36,874 bases of DNA from Planctomycetota bacterium (lineage in GTDB: Bacteria > Planctomycetota > Planctomycetia > Pirellulales > Pirellulaceae), in contig JAFLCP010000073.1 of assembly GCA_017303505.1 (NCBI GenBank), forward strand, positions 1 through 36,874, in the 5' to 3' direction. The position numbers and the translations under genes were made by a program. Positions 24,988-33,604 of this stretch are shown here, one piece after another. The notes below the pieces were generated by a model. It was not told the DNA's origin. It worked only from the letters and a program-made list of their open reading frames with translations, and made no database searches. The stretch's first letter is position 1. Every line of letters begins with the position of its first letter.

Positions 24988-27024
24988 CTACTTCACATGA
25001 ATCTCGGCTGGACCAATCGCCCAAATGGTGGGTCTACCCGAGACGTTTTGCATGGCGTCTCGCAGCAAACAATCCAGCACACTCGATGAAACACCACGCT
25101 GACGCAATAGTTTCAAAGCATCGCTGGAAATTCCCATCAATCGAACCTCTTCGTCGTCGGCTTCACCCAAAATCGATGACAAATCGAGGCCGCCGGAAAC
25201 GTTGGGGCGATGAATTACATTGTACTTTTCCAAACCAGCCTTTTTGGCGACAACGGCCAGACAATCATCTAAACCGCCGATCTCGTCGACCAAGCCAACT
25301 CGTTTAGCTTGTGTACCGGACCAAACGCGTCCACCTGCCAAATCTTCCAGTTTCTCGACCTTGATTCCACGCGAATCGCTGACCAACGCTAAGAACTTGG
25401 TGTAAACCTCATCAATAGTCCCTTGAAGGGCCTTCTCATCTTCTTCGGTCCAGGTGCGATCCGGCGAAAATGCATTGGCCGATTCATCGAGCGAAATATT
25501 TTCGAAGTGCAATCCGATGCGTTTGATCAACGATCCGAAACTCAACTTCATCGAGAATACTCCGATGGACCCAGTCAATGTTCCGCGCTCAGCATATACA
25601 GGTACACCGATGCAACTGACCCAATAGCCGCCCGAAGCGGCCATGTCACCCATCGAGATAATCGTTGGCTTCTTGTTTTTCAATTGCACCAAAGCCCGAC
25701 GAATCGCTTCGCTGGCAGTTGCCGATCCACCTGGTGAATTGATGCGAACGACCACCGCTTTAATTTTGTCGTCTTTGATGATTTCCTCAATCGCCTTTAC
25801 CGTTGGACCGGATACAATGGAACCAGGAGATGCCTTCTTTCCATCTTCAATCGCGCCCGACAAGTGCATCACAGCAATCGTGTTGTCTTTGGTGCGGCTT
25901 GAGGTCTCATCTGGCCCCGACATCAACTTGCCCATCAATTCGAATACCGACATTTCTTTCTTGGGCTTAGCAGTCGTTTCAATCCAACCTGCAGGCTCCT
26001 TAATCCAACCGTTCATCGTCTCTTTCATCGAACCATAAGGGGCCAACTTATCTACCAAACCTGCCTTCATCGCTTCGGATGGTAGGATAACTCGTTTAGC
26101 TTGTAGTTCGCGAACTTTCTCAGTCGTCAAACCACGTCCTTTGGCCACGATGGAAACCTGCGCCTCGTTCATCGACTTGAGCATTTCTAAATAATGATCC
26201 CGAAGATGTTCGCTCATGACAGAGTTCACATAAGGTTCAACGGCGCCTTTGAAGTTACCAGCGCGAACGACCGAAGCCTTTACACCCACCAAATCCATAG
26301 CGTCTCGATAGAAGATGGATTGCATCGACATCGAAGGCATATCAATACCCCCGAAATCGGCCAAGGCTACGAAGTCACAACTTGCGGCAATCGCCAAATG
26401 GGTTGAACTTGCATTTTCTAGCCAAGCCGACATTTTCTTGCCCGACTTTTTCAACTGATGCAAGCGGCGAGTCAGTTCATCGAGTTGCGCTAAATTGAAA
26501 TCGATTGACGAATCCGACAAATCGAAAACAACATGCGTCACTTTCTCACTTCGTCCTAACTCATCGAGATAATCACAGAGCTTATAGAACGACTTGCGTT
26601 TGCCAGGCCCTGCACCTGTCAACAAACTGGTTGGATCAAAAGCGGTAGCTCCCATGAGGTCAACATAGGTACCGCTGAGTGTGATAACCTGAACTTGATT
26701 CTTGGGAGGAGGTGGAGTTTCTTTCTTCTCAGCGTTGTCTTTCTTCTCAGCAGCCTTGGATTCTTCTCCCTTTTTCTCGGGTGCAGCATCCGCCGGTTTT
26801 GCCTCAGAGGATTTTGTTTCAGCTGGCTTTGCTTCTTCCGCTTTTTTCTCGCCCGACTCTTGTGCTGGTTTAACTTCCGCTGCGGGCTCTTGCTTAACAG
26901 GCTCGGCCGCTTTTTCCTGTGCCAACGTGCTGGTCATATTCGCCACGATACCGCTGACTAGGAACAAACCTAAGACAGCGTAACCGAGAATTCGCGGCAG
27001 ATTGAATTTTACTTTTGCCACCAT
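24988..27024 (-). CDS. sppA: SppA-type signal peptide peptidase (S49), membrane-anchored
   Basis: 678 residues. An N-terminal membrane anchor (about 12-36) is followed by a 70-residue Ala/Lys/Glu/Pro-rich linker (37-108), then two S49 domains. The first (about 110-345) carries the general-base Lys259 in AGNFKGAVEPY. The second (about 380-600) carries the nucleophile Ser464 in GDMAASGGYW, plus RINSPGGSATASEAIR and RGTLTGSIGVFS. This is the long, double-domain form of E. coli SppA, which degrades leftover signal peptides as a tetramer facing the periplasm. The linker is unusual and would hold the enzyme away from the membrane. AAGGA lies about 11 bases before ATG 27024. The last 60 residues look like an extra helical tail. 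Confidence 0.92.
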   Translation of the reverse strand: MVAKVKFNLPRILGYAVLGLFLVSGIVANMTSTLAQEKAAEPVKQEPAAEVKPAQESGEKKAEEAKPAETKSSEAKPADAAPEKKGEESKAAEKKDNAEKKETPPPPKNQVQVITLSGTYVDLMGATAFDPTSLLTGAGPGKRKSFYKLCDYLDELGRSEKVTHVVFDLSDSSIDFNLAQLDELTRRLHQLKKSGKKMSAWLENASSTHLAIAASCDFVALADFGGIDMPSMSMQSIFYRDAMDLVGVKASVVRAGNFKGAVEPYVNSVMSEHLRDHYLEMLKSMNEAQVSIVAKGRGLTTEKVRELQAKRVILPSEAMKAGLVDKLAPYGSMKETMNGWIKEPAGWIETTAKPKKEMSVFELMGKLMSGPDETSSRTKDNTIAVMHLSGAIEDGKKASPGSIVSGPTVKAIEEIIKDDKIKAVVVRINSPGGSATASEAIRRALVQLKNKKPTIISMGDMAASGGYWVSCIGVPVYAERGTLTGSIGVFSMKLSFGSLIKRIGLHFENISLDESANAFSPDRTWTEEDEKALQGTIDEVYTKFLALVSDSRGIKVEKLEDLAGGRVWSGTQAKRVGLVDEIGGLDDCLAVVAKKAGLEKYNVIHRPNVSGGLDLSSILGEADDEEVRLMGISSDALKLLRQRGVSSSVLDCLLRDAMQNVSGRPTIWAIGPAEIHVK

Positions 27025-27447
27025 ATATATCTCTGTTCCTTAAACTTCTGATAAGAACTCATGCTGCTTGACACAATCCGATCGAGCCCCACCTTTGTAG
27101 TGTAGATCTCGTGACCCCAGTCGTCGCGGGCCTTTACTCTTTTTGACAACAAAAAGTTTCAAAAATCGGTGCTCGATATCTCGTTTTTGGGCCAATTTCC
27201 TGCCAAAACCGCTGTATTCTCCACCCGATTTCTATATGGACGACAACTGGGGGAGAACCATATGGCCGTCGCTATCTTAGGACCTCAAGGCGTTTTCGGT
27301 GAACGCTATCTTCTCGAATGCCTATGTGACCAACTGTCTCGGAACCCATATTTCGAATTGATTCTCTCTCATTTCCTGAACACAATGCATCTACACTTTT
27401 CAAGTGCCGTTTGCCTCTCATCGCATCACATCGGGATTGGATTCTTT
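27025..27447. other. Gene-free divergent interval between SppA and PqaA-like genes
   Basis: 423 bases between the divergent starts at 27024 (-) and 27448 (+). The frame of the downstream gene is open back to 27169, but that stretch is not signal-like and precedes a proper signal peptide, so I treat it as untranslated. The one clear structure is a perfect seven-base inverted repeat with a four-base loop, CTTTTTG (27139-27145) and CAAAAAG (27150-27156), possibly an operator. I see no confident promoter. Confidence 0.5.
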
Positions 27448-28902
27448 ATGCTGACATCGCTTCGATATCACACGCTCTTTAAACCTCTCGCAATGGCGCT
27501 GACTTTGTTGTCTTGTGCAACCTTTGCCCCATCCATTGCCTCCGCGCAAGACAAAGGTGGAACCACCACAGAACGTTTACCGCCGATGGATACACCGCTC
27601 AACCAAGAGCTGACAGCCCTAGATAAATATGTCTCCACGCCAGACCCAACCTACTCCTATAAAATTGTCCGCACTACCGAAGATGCCGATGGCACTTTGT
27701 TTGTCGTTGACCTTACCAGCCAAACTTGGTTGACTGAAAAAGAAGTCAATCGCCCTGTGTGGAAACATTGGCTCCTCATTTACCGCCCCAAAGAAGTTGC
27801 CAACAACAAAGCCTTGATGTTTATCGGTGGTGGTGCCAACGGCAAAGATGCCCCCTCAGGTCTCGATCGCAATATCGCCGCGGTTGCCAAAGCAACCAAA
27901 TCAGTTGTGGCAGAACTGAAACAAGTTCCCAACCAGCCATTGATTTTCCACGGCGATGGCGTGGAACGCGTCGAAGACGATTTGATCGCGTACACTTGGA
28001 ATTATTATATCAAGACGGGCGATGCGCGTTGGCCAGCTCGCTTACCGATGGTGAAATCGGTCGTTCGCGCTATGGACACAGTTCAAGCCGTAATGGCATC
28101 TGAACAAGCTGGTAAACTCAAAGTCGATCAATTTACAGTTGCAGGTGGCTCCAAGCGAGGCTGGACCACCTGGATGACTGCAGCAGTTGACAAACGTGTT
28201 GTGGCTATCGCTCCTATCGTGATCGATGTGCTAAATGTCGATCGCTCCATGCAACATCACTATTCAGCTTATGGTTTCTGGGCTCCAGCCATCGACGAAT
28301 ATGTGCACCACAAAATCATGGACCTTCGCCATGATCCAGACTACATGGAACTGATGAAGATCGAAGATCCCTATGCCTATCGCGATCGCTTCACTATGCC
28401 CAAGTGCATCATCAATGCGACGGGCGACCAGTTCTTCTGCCCAGACTCCTCGCAGTTCTACTACGATGATTTGCCTGGCGAAAAGCATCTTTGCTATGTT
28501 CCCAACACCGAACATTCTCTCAAAGAATCCAATGCGGCAGAGTCGCTGCTGGCCTTCCATTATGCCATTGTGCACGATGTACCTCGACCAGAATTCACTT
28601 GGACGATCGAAGACAACAAGATCACAGTTCACTGCAAGACCAAGCCATCCAAGGTAACCTTGTGGCAGGCGAACAACCCCAAAACTCGCGACTTCCGAGT
28701 CGATACAATCGGTCGCGCTTACAAACCGATAGAACTAAAACAAACCGCTGAAGGAACCTATGTTGCCGAATTATCCAAGCCCGAAATGGGCTGGACCGCC
28801 TCGCTGATCCAGTGCGAATTTGACATCGGTGCCCCAGTACCTTTGCGATTGAGCACCCCAGTGAAGATCCTACCTGAAACGTTGCCCGCTGCTGGAAAAT
28901 AA
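27448..28902 (+). CDS. Exported PqaA-like (PhoPQ-activated pathogenicity-related) protein
   Basis: 484 residues from ATG 27448, where the signal peptide begins (MLTSLRYHTLFKPLAMAL, ending IASAQ). The body matches PF10142 (PhoPQ-related): HWLLIYRPKEV, ALMFIGGGANG, TWNYYIKTGDARWPARLPM, then FTVAGGSKRGWTTWMTAA, whose Ser sits where an alpha/beta-hydrolase nucleophile would be, followed by DKRVVAIAPIVIDVLN and the acid/His region (NATGDQFFCPDSS; NTEHSL). The family was named from a PhoP-regulated Salmonella gene; its chemistry is not established, and a secreted esterase or peptidase is the structural inference. A strong terminator follows. The interval upstream is 423 bases. Confidence 0.83.
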   Translation: MLTSLRYHTLFKPLAMALTLLSCATFAPSIASAQDKGGTTTERLPPMDTPLNQELTALDKYVSTPDPTYSYKIVRTTEDADGTLFVVDLTSQTWLTEKEVNRPVWKHWLLIYRPKEVANNKALMFIGGGANGKDAPSGLDRNIAAVAKATKSVVAELKQVPNQPLIFHGDGVERVEDDLIAYTWNYYIKTGDARWPARLPMVKSVVRAMDTVQAVMASEQAGKLKVDQFTVAGGSKRGWTTWMTAAVDKRVVAIAPIVIDVLNVDRSMQHHYSAYGFWAPAIDEYVHHKIMDLRHDPDYMELMKIEDPYAYRDRFTMPKCIINATGDQFFCPDSSQFYYDDLPGEKHLCYVPNTEHSLKESNAAESLLAFHYAIVHDVPRPEFTWTIEDNKITVHCKTKPSKVTLWQANNPKTRDFRVDTIGRAYKPIELKQTAEGTYVAELSKPEMGWTASLIQCEFDIGAPVPLRLSTPVKILPETLPAAGK

Positions 28903-28981
28903 CTTACTTGAACCTTTGGCATTTTGACTTGTCACTCTTTATGTAGTGACGAAGTTAAACGAATGCACCGTCTCTCATTCG

Positions 28982-29019
28982 ATACCCCGCGTCACTCAGA
29001 CGACGGGGTATTTTTTTTT
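28982..29019 (+). terminator. Rho-independent terminator after the PqaA-like gene
   Basis: ATACCCCG (28982-28989) pairs with CGGGGTAT (29004-29011). An inner CGTC/GACG stem (28990-28993 with 28999-29002) extends it across a one-base bulge. The T-run at 29011-29019 is nine long. It separates the PqaA-like gene from the MoxR operon. Confidence 0.88.
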
Positions 29020-29058
29020 GCAATTCGCCCCAGCAACGCAAATAGTCCAAAACTTTCA

Positions 29059-29088
29059 TTGCGATCCGTATGCATTGGCCCCAATAAT
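29059..29088 (+). promoter_or_regulatory. Putative promoter of the MoxR-VWA-repeat operon
   Basis: TTGCGA (29059-29064) and AATAAT (29083-29088) with an 18-base spacer. The -10 matches five of six consensus bases. Transcription would start near 29095, giving a leader of about 80-90 bases. No other good candidate lies between the terminator and the first start. Confidence 0.4.
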
Positions 29089-29172
29089 TGTGTCCAGGCG
29101 TAGAGCCCATTGTCGCTGATAGATCATTATCTTTCGCGACCTCTCAGTTCCTCATCTCGGTTCATCAAATGA

Positions 29173-30219
29173 TTGGATGGAAGCTTGAGTAACAACAATC
29201 AACTATCGGAAACCATCACTCTCAGTGAAGCTCGAACTCTCATCCAATCCTTGGCGCATGAACAGAGCTTATTGCTGCTGTCTGCCCCGGGGCTAGGAAA
29301 ATCCGATACGGTCTTTCAGGCAGCCAAAGCGGCTGGGTTGGAATGCAAGTCGCTTCTCGGTACGCAGATTGCCCCCGAAGATGTCAGCGGCATTCCGCGC
29401 ATCGTGGGGGAACGGTCCGTCTTCTGTCCACCTCGAATACTGCTACCCGAAAATGCTCAACCGTTTTGTCTGTTTCTCGACGAATTACCTGCCTGTAGTC
29501 CTGACATCCAAAAAGCGTTTTACTCCTTGTTGCTAGAGCGTCGCTTGGGAGAACATGCCCTACCCAAAGGGACCTGGGTCGTCGCGGCTGGCAATCGTAT
29601 TGAAGATCGCGCACTCGTACGCTCGATCAGTTCGGCCTTAATCAATCGTGTCACCATTCTCAACATTCGCGAAGATCACAACGAATGGTTGCGTTGGGGA
29701 GTTCAAAACAACATTCGCTCCGAAATTCTATCGTTCATCGCCTTTATGCCAGATGCGTTAATGCGTCCCGTTCCCAACGCACCGGTTCCGTTCTCCACAC
29801 CTCGCTCCTGGTCATCGCTATCGCGTTCTTTGGACCTAACGGAATCGAAGAATACTCTCACAACCTCTACTCGGCGGGCACTTGCGTTCGGCAAGGTGTC
29901 TGCAGAAGATGCTGCAATTTTCTGCGCTATCGTTGACAATAAACTGCAAAGCCTTCCTTCAGCAAACGAAGTGATCAAAAACCCATCTTTATTCCCAACG
30001 GAGAACTCCGCTGCATGGTTTGTTCTTCAACGCATTCGACATTTAGTCGCTACCAACCAACTCCAATCAACCACCACTCCCGAAACAATCAATCACTTCT
30101 TGAATTCGATTAAGCAGGAGTATCGCTTTGCGCTCATGATTGACTTAGTGCCTCACTGGGGAAGCTTGGGCGCGAATGAAACCTTGCGTGAGGCGCTGCG
30201 TGAGGTAACCGGTATATGA
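29173..30219 (+). CDS. MoxR-type AAA+ ATPase
   Basis: 348 residues from TTG 29173; TTG 29185 (giving MSNNNQ) has the better upstream GGATGGA and may be the true start. Walker A is SAPGLGKSD (37-45, Lys43), Walker B is CLFLDELPA (99-107, Asp103-Glu104), sensor 1 is Asn141 in VVAAGNR, and the arginine finger is probably Arg159 in SSALINRV. The C-terminal part (about 200-348) is helical, as in MoxR lid domains. Known MoxR ATPases act as chaperone-like rings together with a VWA partner (RavA-ViaA, NorQ-NorD, CoxD-CoxE). The next gene supplies such a partner with a 4-base overlap (ATGA at 30216-30219). The target is not known. Confidence 0.88.
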   Translation: MDGSLSNNNQLSETITLSEARTLIQSLAHEQSLLLLSAPGLGKSDTVFQAAKAAGLECKSLLGTQIAPEDVSGIPRIVGERSVFCPPRILLPENAQPFCLFLDELPACSPDIQKAFYSLLLERRLGEHALPKGTWVVAAGNRIEDRALVRSISSALINRVTILNIREDHNEWLRWGVQNNIRSEILSFIAFMPDALMRPVPNAPVPFSTPRSWSSLSRSLDLTESKNTLTTSTRRALAFGKVSAEDAAIFCAIVDNKLQSLPSANEVIKNPSLFPTENSAAWFVLQRIRHLVATNQLQSTTTPETINHFLNSIKQEYRFALMIDLVPHWGSLGANETLREALREVTGI

Positions 30220-31592
30220 GCCATGATACTTCTTCCAACGAAGGTTCCGATCCAGTGCACGTCGACAACTCTACTGTTGAAAAATTTGCCCTAAACAACG
30301 CCTGCCACGCGCTGAAGCTTGTATCGGTAAACCTTCCTTGGCTGAGCCCATTGGCGTACCAATGCAAGATCAACATCAACACGTCCATTGCGGTAGCTGC
30401 AGTAAATCGCAAAGGAGAGATTTTCGTCAATCCGGAAGTTTTCGCGAGCCTCTCCCCAAGTGAAGCGACGTTTGTTATCGCGCACGAACTGCTGCATATT
30501 GCGTTGGATACCTTCTCGCGGGAAACGGCTTTTGACGATCCGGTAGTTGTGAATCGCGCCCATGATTACATTATCAACGACCTATTGGTAGAAGAACTGC
30601 ACATGAGTTGTCCTTTGGGAGGCCTCTTCTTTTACGGAGCATCGCAGTGGTCCTTGGAGAAGATGGTTTCCTGGATGATGGATGATCCTGACACAAGGTG
30701 CCAAGCTGGCTGGCAGTTACCTCCAATTGCGGTTGAAAATGAAGCCAAAACACCAGTTCTTGGCACTCTTGGCTCCGCTCTCAGTGCGGCTGGCATATCT
30801 CTACCCGAGCCCACCCCTGTAGCCAAAGTTCCTCCCAAACCGATTCCACAAATGGTTGACGATGTGATCTTTCACTCCAGCGATCCCATCTCCTCCGCCG
30901 ATCCAACAAGCACAATGCTCGTACCACTCTCCATCCTGGAAGCAGTACGTGAATGCCTCGCTCTAAAATCGATCACTGATACTATGTCCCGTCAGTCGCA
31001 CGGCATGATGGCAGGGAACAACACCCACTTCATTCAAGCAACCCAAGCCCAGTATCAACCAGCTTGGCAACGCGTTTTGCAGAGATGGCTCGAAGCGAAC
31101 ACACCGACTCAACGATCCTTCGCCAGACCATCTCGACGCGGATTCCCCGATACACAGTGCATTCTCCCAGGGAGATCTCGTACCGGGTGGACACTGCACA
31201 TCATCCTGGACACCAGCGGTTCGATGTCAGATTCGCTATCGTTTTGCCTCGGTGCCATTGCCGAGTATTGTTCCACTACAGGTGTCTCCGAAGTTCATTT
31301 GCTACAATGCGATACACAGGTGACCGTGGACGAGTTTGTCGATGTGGAAGAACTACGAAACTATCGCATCGCGGGCTTTGGTGGTAGCGACCTCTCCCCA
31401 GCGATGAACTTGCTTGATGCAGATATGGAAGTCACTGGAGTCATTATCATCACCGACGGCGCGATTGAATTCCCCGAAATGCCGCCCCATTATGACGTCC
31501 TGTGGGCATTGACAGATGAGTATATCCATTTCCAACCAAGCTATGGCAGTATCCTACCTATGTACAACGTTGCCAGGGGAATTCGGTCGTGA
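30216..31592 (+). CDS. VWA-domain protein with HExxH metallopeptidase-like N-terminus (DUF2201-type)
   Basis: 458 residues. The N-terminal domain (about 24-165) has a zinc-peptidase motif, HELLH (90-94), followed by NRAHDYIINDLL (113-124), the pattern of the putative metallopeptidase domain found with VWA proteins. A Pro-rich linker (170-235) leads to the VWA-like domain (about 325-458), with a complete MIDAS: DTSGSMS (332-338), GGSD (389-392) and TDG (413-415). The FARPSRRGFP segment (302-310) before it is also typical. No signal peptide or membrane segment, so cytoplasmic. The VWA part should bind the MoxR ATPase; whether the HExxH site cleaves anything is untested for the family. It overlaps both neighbours by four bases. 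Confidence 0.87.
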   Translation: MSHDTSSNEGSDPVHVDNSTVEKFALNNACHALKLVSVNLPWLSPLAYQCKININTSIAVAAVNRKGEIFVNPEVFASLSPSEATFVIAHELLHIALDTFSRETAFDDPVVVNRAHDYIINDLLVEELHMSCPLGGLFFYGASQWSLEKMVSWMMDDPDTRCQAGWQLPPIAVENEAKTPVLGTLGSALSAAGISLPEPTPVAKVPPKPIPQMVDDVIFHSSDPISSADPTSTMLVPLSILEAVRECLALKSITDTMSRQSHGMMAGNNTHFIQATQAQYQPAWQRVLQRWLEANTPTQRSFARPSRRGFPDTQCILPGRSRTGWTLHIILDTSGSMSDSLSFCLGAIAEYCSTTGVSEVHLLQCDTQVTVDEFVDVEELRNYRIAGFGGSDLSPAMNLLDADMEVTGVIIITDGAIEFPEMPPHYDVLWALTDEYIHFQPSYGSILPMYNVARGIRS

Positions 31593-33469
31593 AGCTCATA
31601 CAACAGCTTTCAGATTATCTGTTGCTCGAGGGACTAATCACTGTATCCGACATGGATTGGTTGAAATTCTTTGGATATCTTCCAAAATCCGAGGAGAGCG
31701 ATCACTCCGACTACGAGCCTCTTGCTCAACCTGAACCGATACCCGAGTCCGATCTGGATGTCATCGAAGAGCAACTAGTTCAAGAAGCTCTACGCCTAAA
31801 ATCCGAACTGCCATCACGTGCCTCAAAGGGGGCCCAGCGAAAAAGAAAACGAATTGTCGAACGTCGCAAACAATCAGAACAAGAGCGCGATGCACGTCGC
31901 AAAGCGGAAGCCGATAATCAAATCTCTTCCGCCCAACAGCTTCCTCCCGCATCCGCCCTCCTCGCATTGCATGACTGTCTCTTATCCGCAGAGCCATGGC
32001 TAAAATCGGCTGCAAGGCAAGTGCTTACGACCATCGCAAGCACTTCCGCCGCCAAGTTCCTGGCGGTACTAGAGAGTCTAATGGTCGAGGACAAAGTTCC
32101 TCGCAAAGACCTCATCGAAGTCCTTGGTCCCGCATGGGCTCAGTTGCGAACAAAGCCTTCGTTTTCCTCCCGCGAACTCGTGCCATTGCTGTATTCCAAT
32201 CTCTCGGCAATCAATAGGATCCTCCTTTCTCTCCACCAAGAAATTCTCCCTAAGGAAGATTTCACAGAACTGACAAAGGCTCTCCTAATTTCGATTGTAC
32301 CTTCTTACCCTAACGATCGAAATCTTCTGTGCACATTACTATCCAATCCAACCAATGAAGTCCATCAAGAAGCCTTCGTTGCATTAAAGAGATTTACAGC
32401 CATTCCTCATGAACTTGCTTCCGACTTACAACAAGGTCTACACCGCTTTGATCCAGCCGTTCAAGGAAAGGTACTCGGAGACTTGTTTCAACGTGAGATA
32501 ATCTCCGTTCTGTCACTTGACGACGCCAGAATACTCACGACACATGGGCCGAATTACCTTTATCTCACGTCCGTTTCCGATATAAGTGCCGATGTGCTGC
32601 GTTTGCTTATCCCCGGCGCAGTCTTGCTCAATCTAAGCGGCTTGAAAGAACTCAAACTAGAGGTCGCCCAAGAGCTAAAATCGTTCAAAGGCTATCTGCA
32701 CCTAGACGGCCTTGAACAGATCACGCCTGAAATCGCGTCGGTTTTGGCTGAACGGAACGGTTTCTTATCGATGTTCGGACTAAAGTCTCTAAGCACAGAT
32801 GTGGCTGCGTGTCTAGGTCGTCACCAAAGCGATCTAATACTCAATGGGGTAAAACGTATCTCTACAGATGTTGCTAAAGAACTATCCCAACACAAAGGAA
32901 CCCTAAAGCTTAATGGCCTCGTTGATGTTTCACTGGAAGTGGCGAAGGAACTGACAAAACTCAGGTGCCCATTGTATCTCAACGGTCTGGAGCATCTTAC
33001 CGAGGCTGTTGCAGAAGTACTGAGCCATCACGCCCATCCACTTTGGTTGTGCGGACTACAAGAATTAACGCCTGAAGCTGCCCAAAAATTACAGTCGTTC
33101 TCAGGAGAACTTAGGCTCAATGGCGTAGAGCGTTTATCCACTGGTGCTGCAGAGTCCCTGGGTAAGCGTGTTGGAAACCTGTACCTCGATAGCCTTCAGG
33201 CTGATGGTGACGTTATTAAAGGGCTATGCCATTGTCGGGGGGATTTATGGCTAGGTCGCATGAGCACGTTGACCGATAGGATGGCGCTAGTGTTGTCGTG
33301 GCACTCCGGCACACTTGGCCTTCAGGGGCTGAAGAACTTGACACTTCGACAAGCGAGAACGCTCGCCCGCCACGACGGTACCATTAAACTCGGCTCTATC
33401 CAAGGCATGTCATCCGAAGTTCGCGATTTAATCGCCGAAGACACTTTATTCCACTACTTCCATTACTAG
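31589..33469 (+). CDS. Solenoid protein with about twelve 23-residue repeats
   Basis: 626 residues from GTG 31589, overlapping the VWA gene's stop (GTGA). N-terminus: a short helical region (1-30), an acidic linker, then a highly charged coiled-coil-like helix (about 55-110, including RKRKRIVERRKQSEQER). Residues 120-310 are helical and resemble HEAT-type repeats. From about 324 to 620 runs a regular repeat, typified by LILNGVKRISTDVAKELSQH (416-435), whose leading Leu recurs at 416, 439, 462, 485, 508 and 531 (exactly 23 apart), then 553, 576 and 599. The pattern is LxLxGLxxLSxEVAxxLxxHxG, a leucine-rich-repeat-like strand-helix unit. No enzyme motif, signal peptide or membrane segment. Likely substrate, adaptor or sensor of the MoxR-VWA pair. 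Confidence 0.82.
   Translation: MKLIQQLSDYLLLEGLITVSDMDWLKFFGYLPKSEESDHSDYEPLAQPEPIPESDLDVIEEQLVQEALRLKSELPSRASKGAQRKRKRIVERRKQSEQERDARRKAEADNQISSAQQLPPASALLALHDCLLSAEPWLKSAARQVLTTIASTSAAKFLAVLESLMVEDKVPRKDLIEVLGPAWAQLRTKPSFSSRELVPLLYSNLSAINRILLSLHQEILPKEDFTELTKALLISIVPSYPNDRNLLCTLLSNPTNEVHQEAFVALKRFTAIPHELASDLQQGLHRFDPAVQGKVLGDLFQREIISVLSLDDARILTTHGPNYLYLTSVSDISADVLRLLIPGAVLLNLSGLKELKLEVAQELKSFKGYLHLDGLEQITPEIASVLAERNGFLSMFGLKSLSTDVAACLGRHQSDLILNGVKRISTDVAKELSQHKGTLKLNGLVDVSLEVAKELTKLRCPLYLNGLEHLTEAVAEVLSHHAHPLWLCGLQELTPEAAQKLQSFSGELRLNGVERLSTGAAESLGKRVGNLYLDSLQADGDVIKGLCHCRGDLWLGRMSTLTDRMALVLSWHSGTLGLQGLKNLTLRQARTLARHDGTIKLGSIQGMSSEVRDLIAEDTLFHYFHY
32558..33448 (+). repeat. In-gene 69-bp (23-codon) degenerate repeat array
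   Basis: DNA encoding the solenoid part of the preceding protein. The register is 69 bases for most units, with one 66-base unit (residues 531-553). The repeats are well diverged at DNA level, so the array is old and stable rather than freshly amplified. Confidence 0.75.
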
Positions 33470-33604
33470 CCTCCTTCATGCTCTTCATCGCTACGAGCCA
33501 GCAAAAGTCCCCTTGATTTCCCGAGAGTGGTATCGCCGCGAGTCCGATTTTTTCGCTACAATCCAAGTCCTATCGATTACAGATTTCCACAGGGTTAAAA
33601 GCGA

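Noticed and set aside
27169-27447. Upstream in-frame extension of the PqaA-like gene
   Set aside because: A proper signal peptide starts at ATG 27448; the extension would bury it and has no recognisable sequence.
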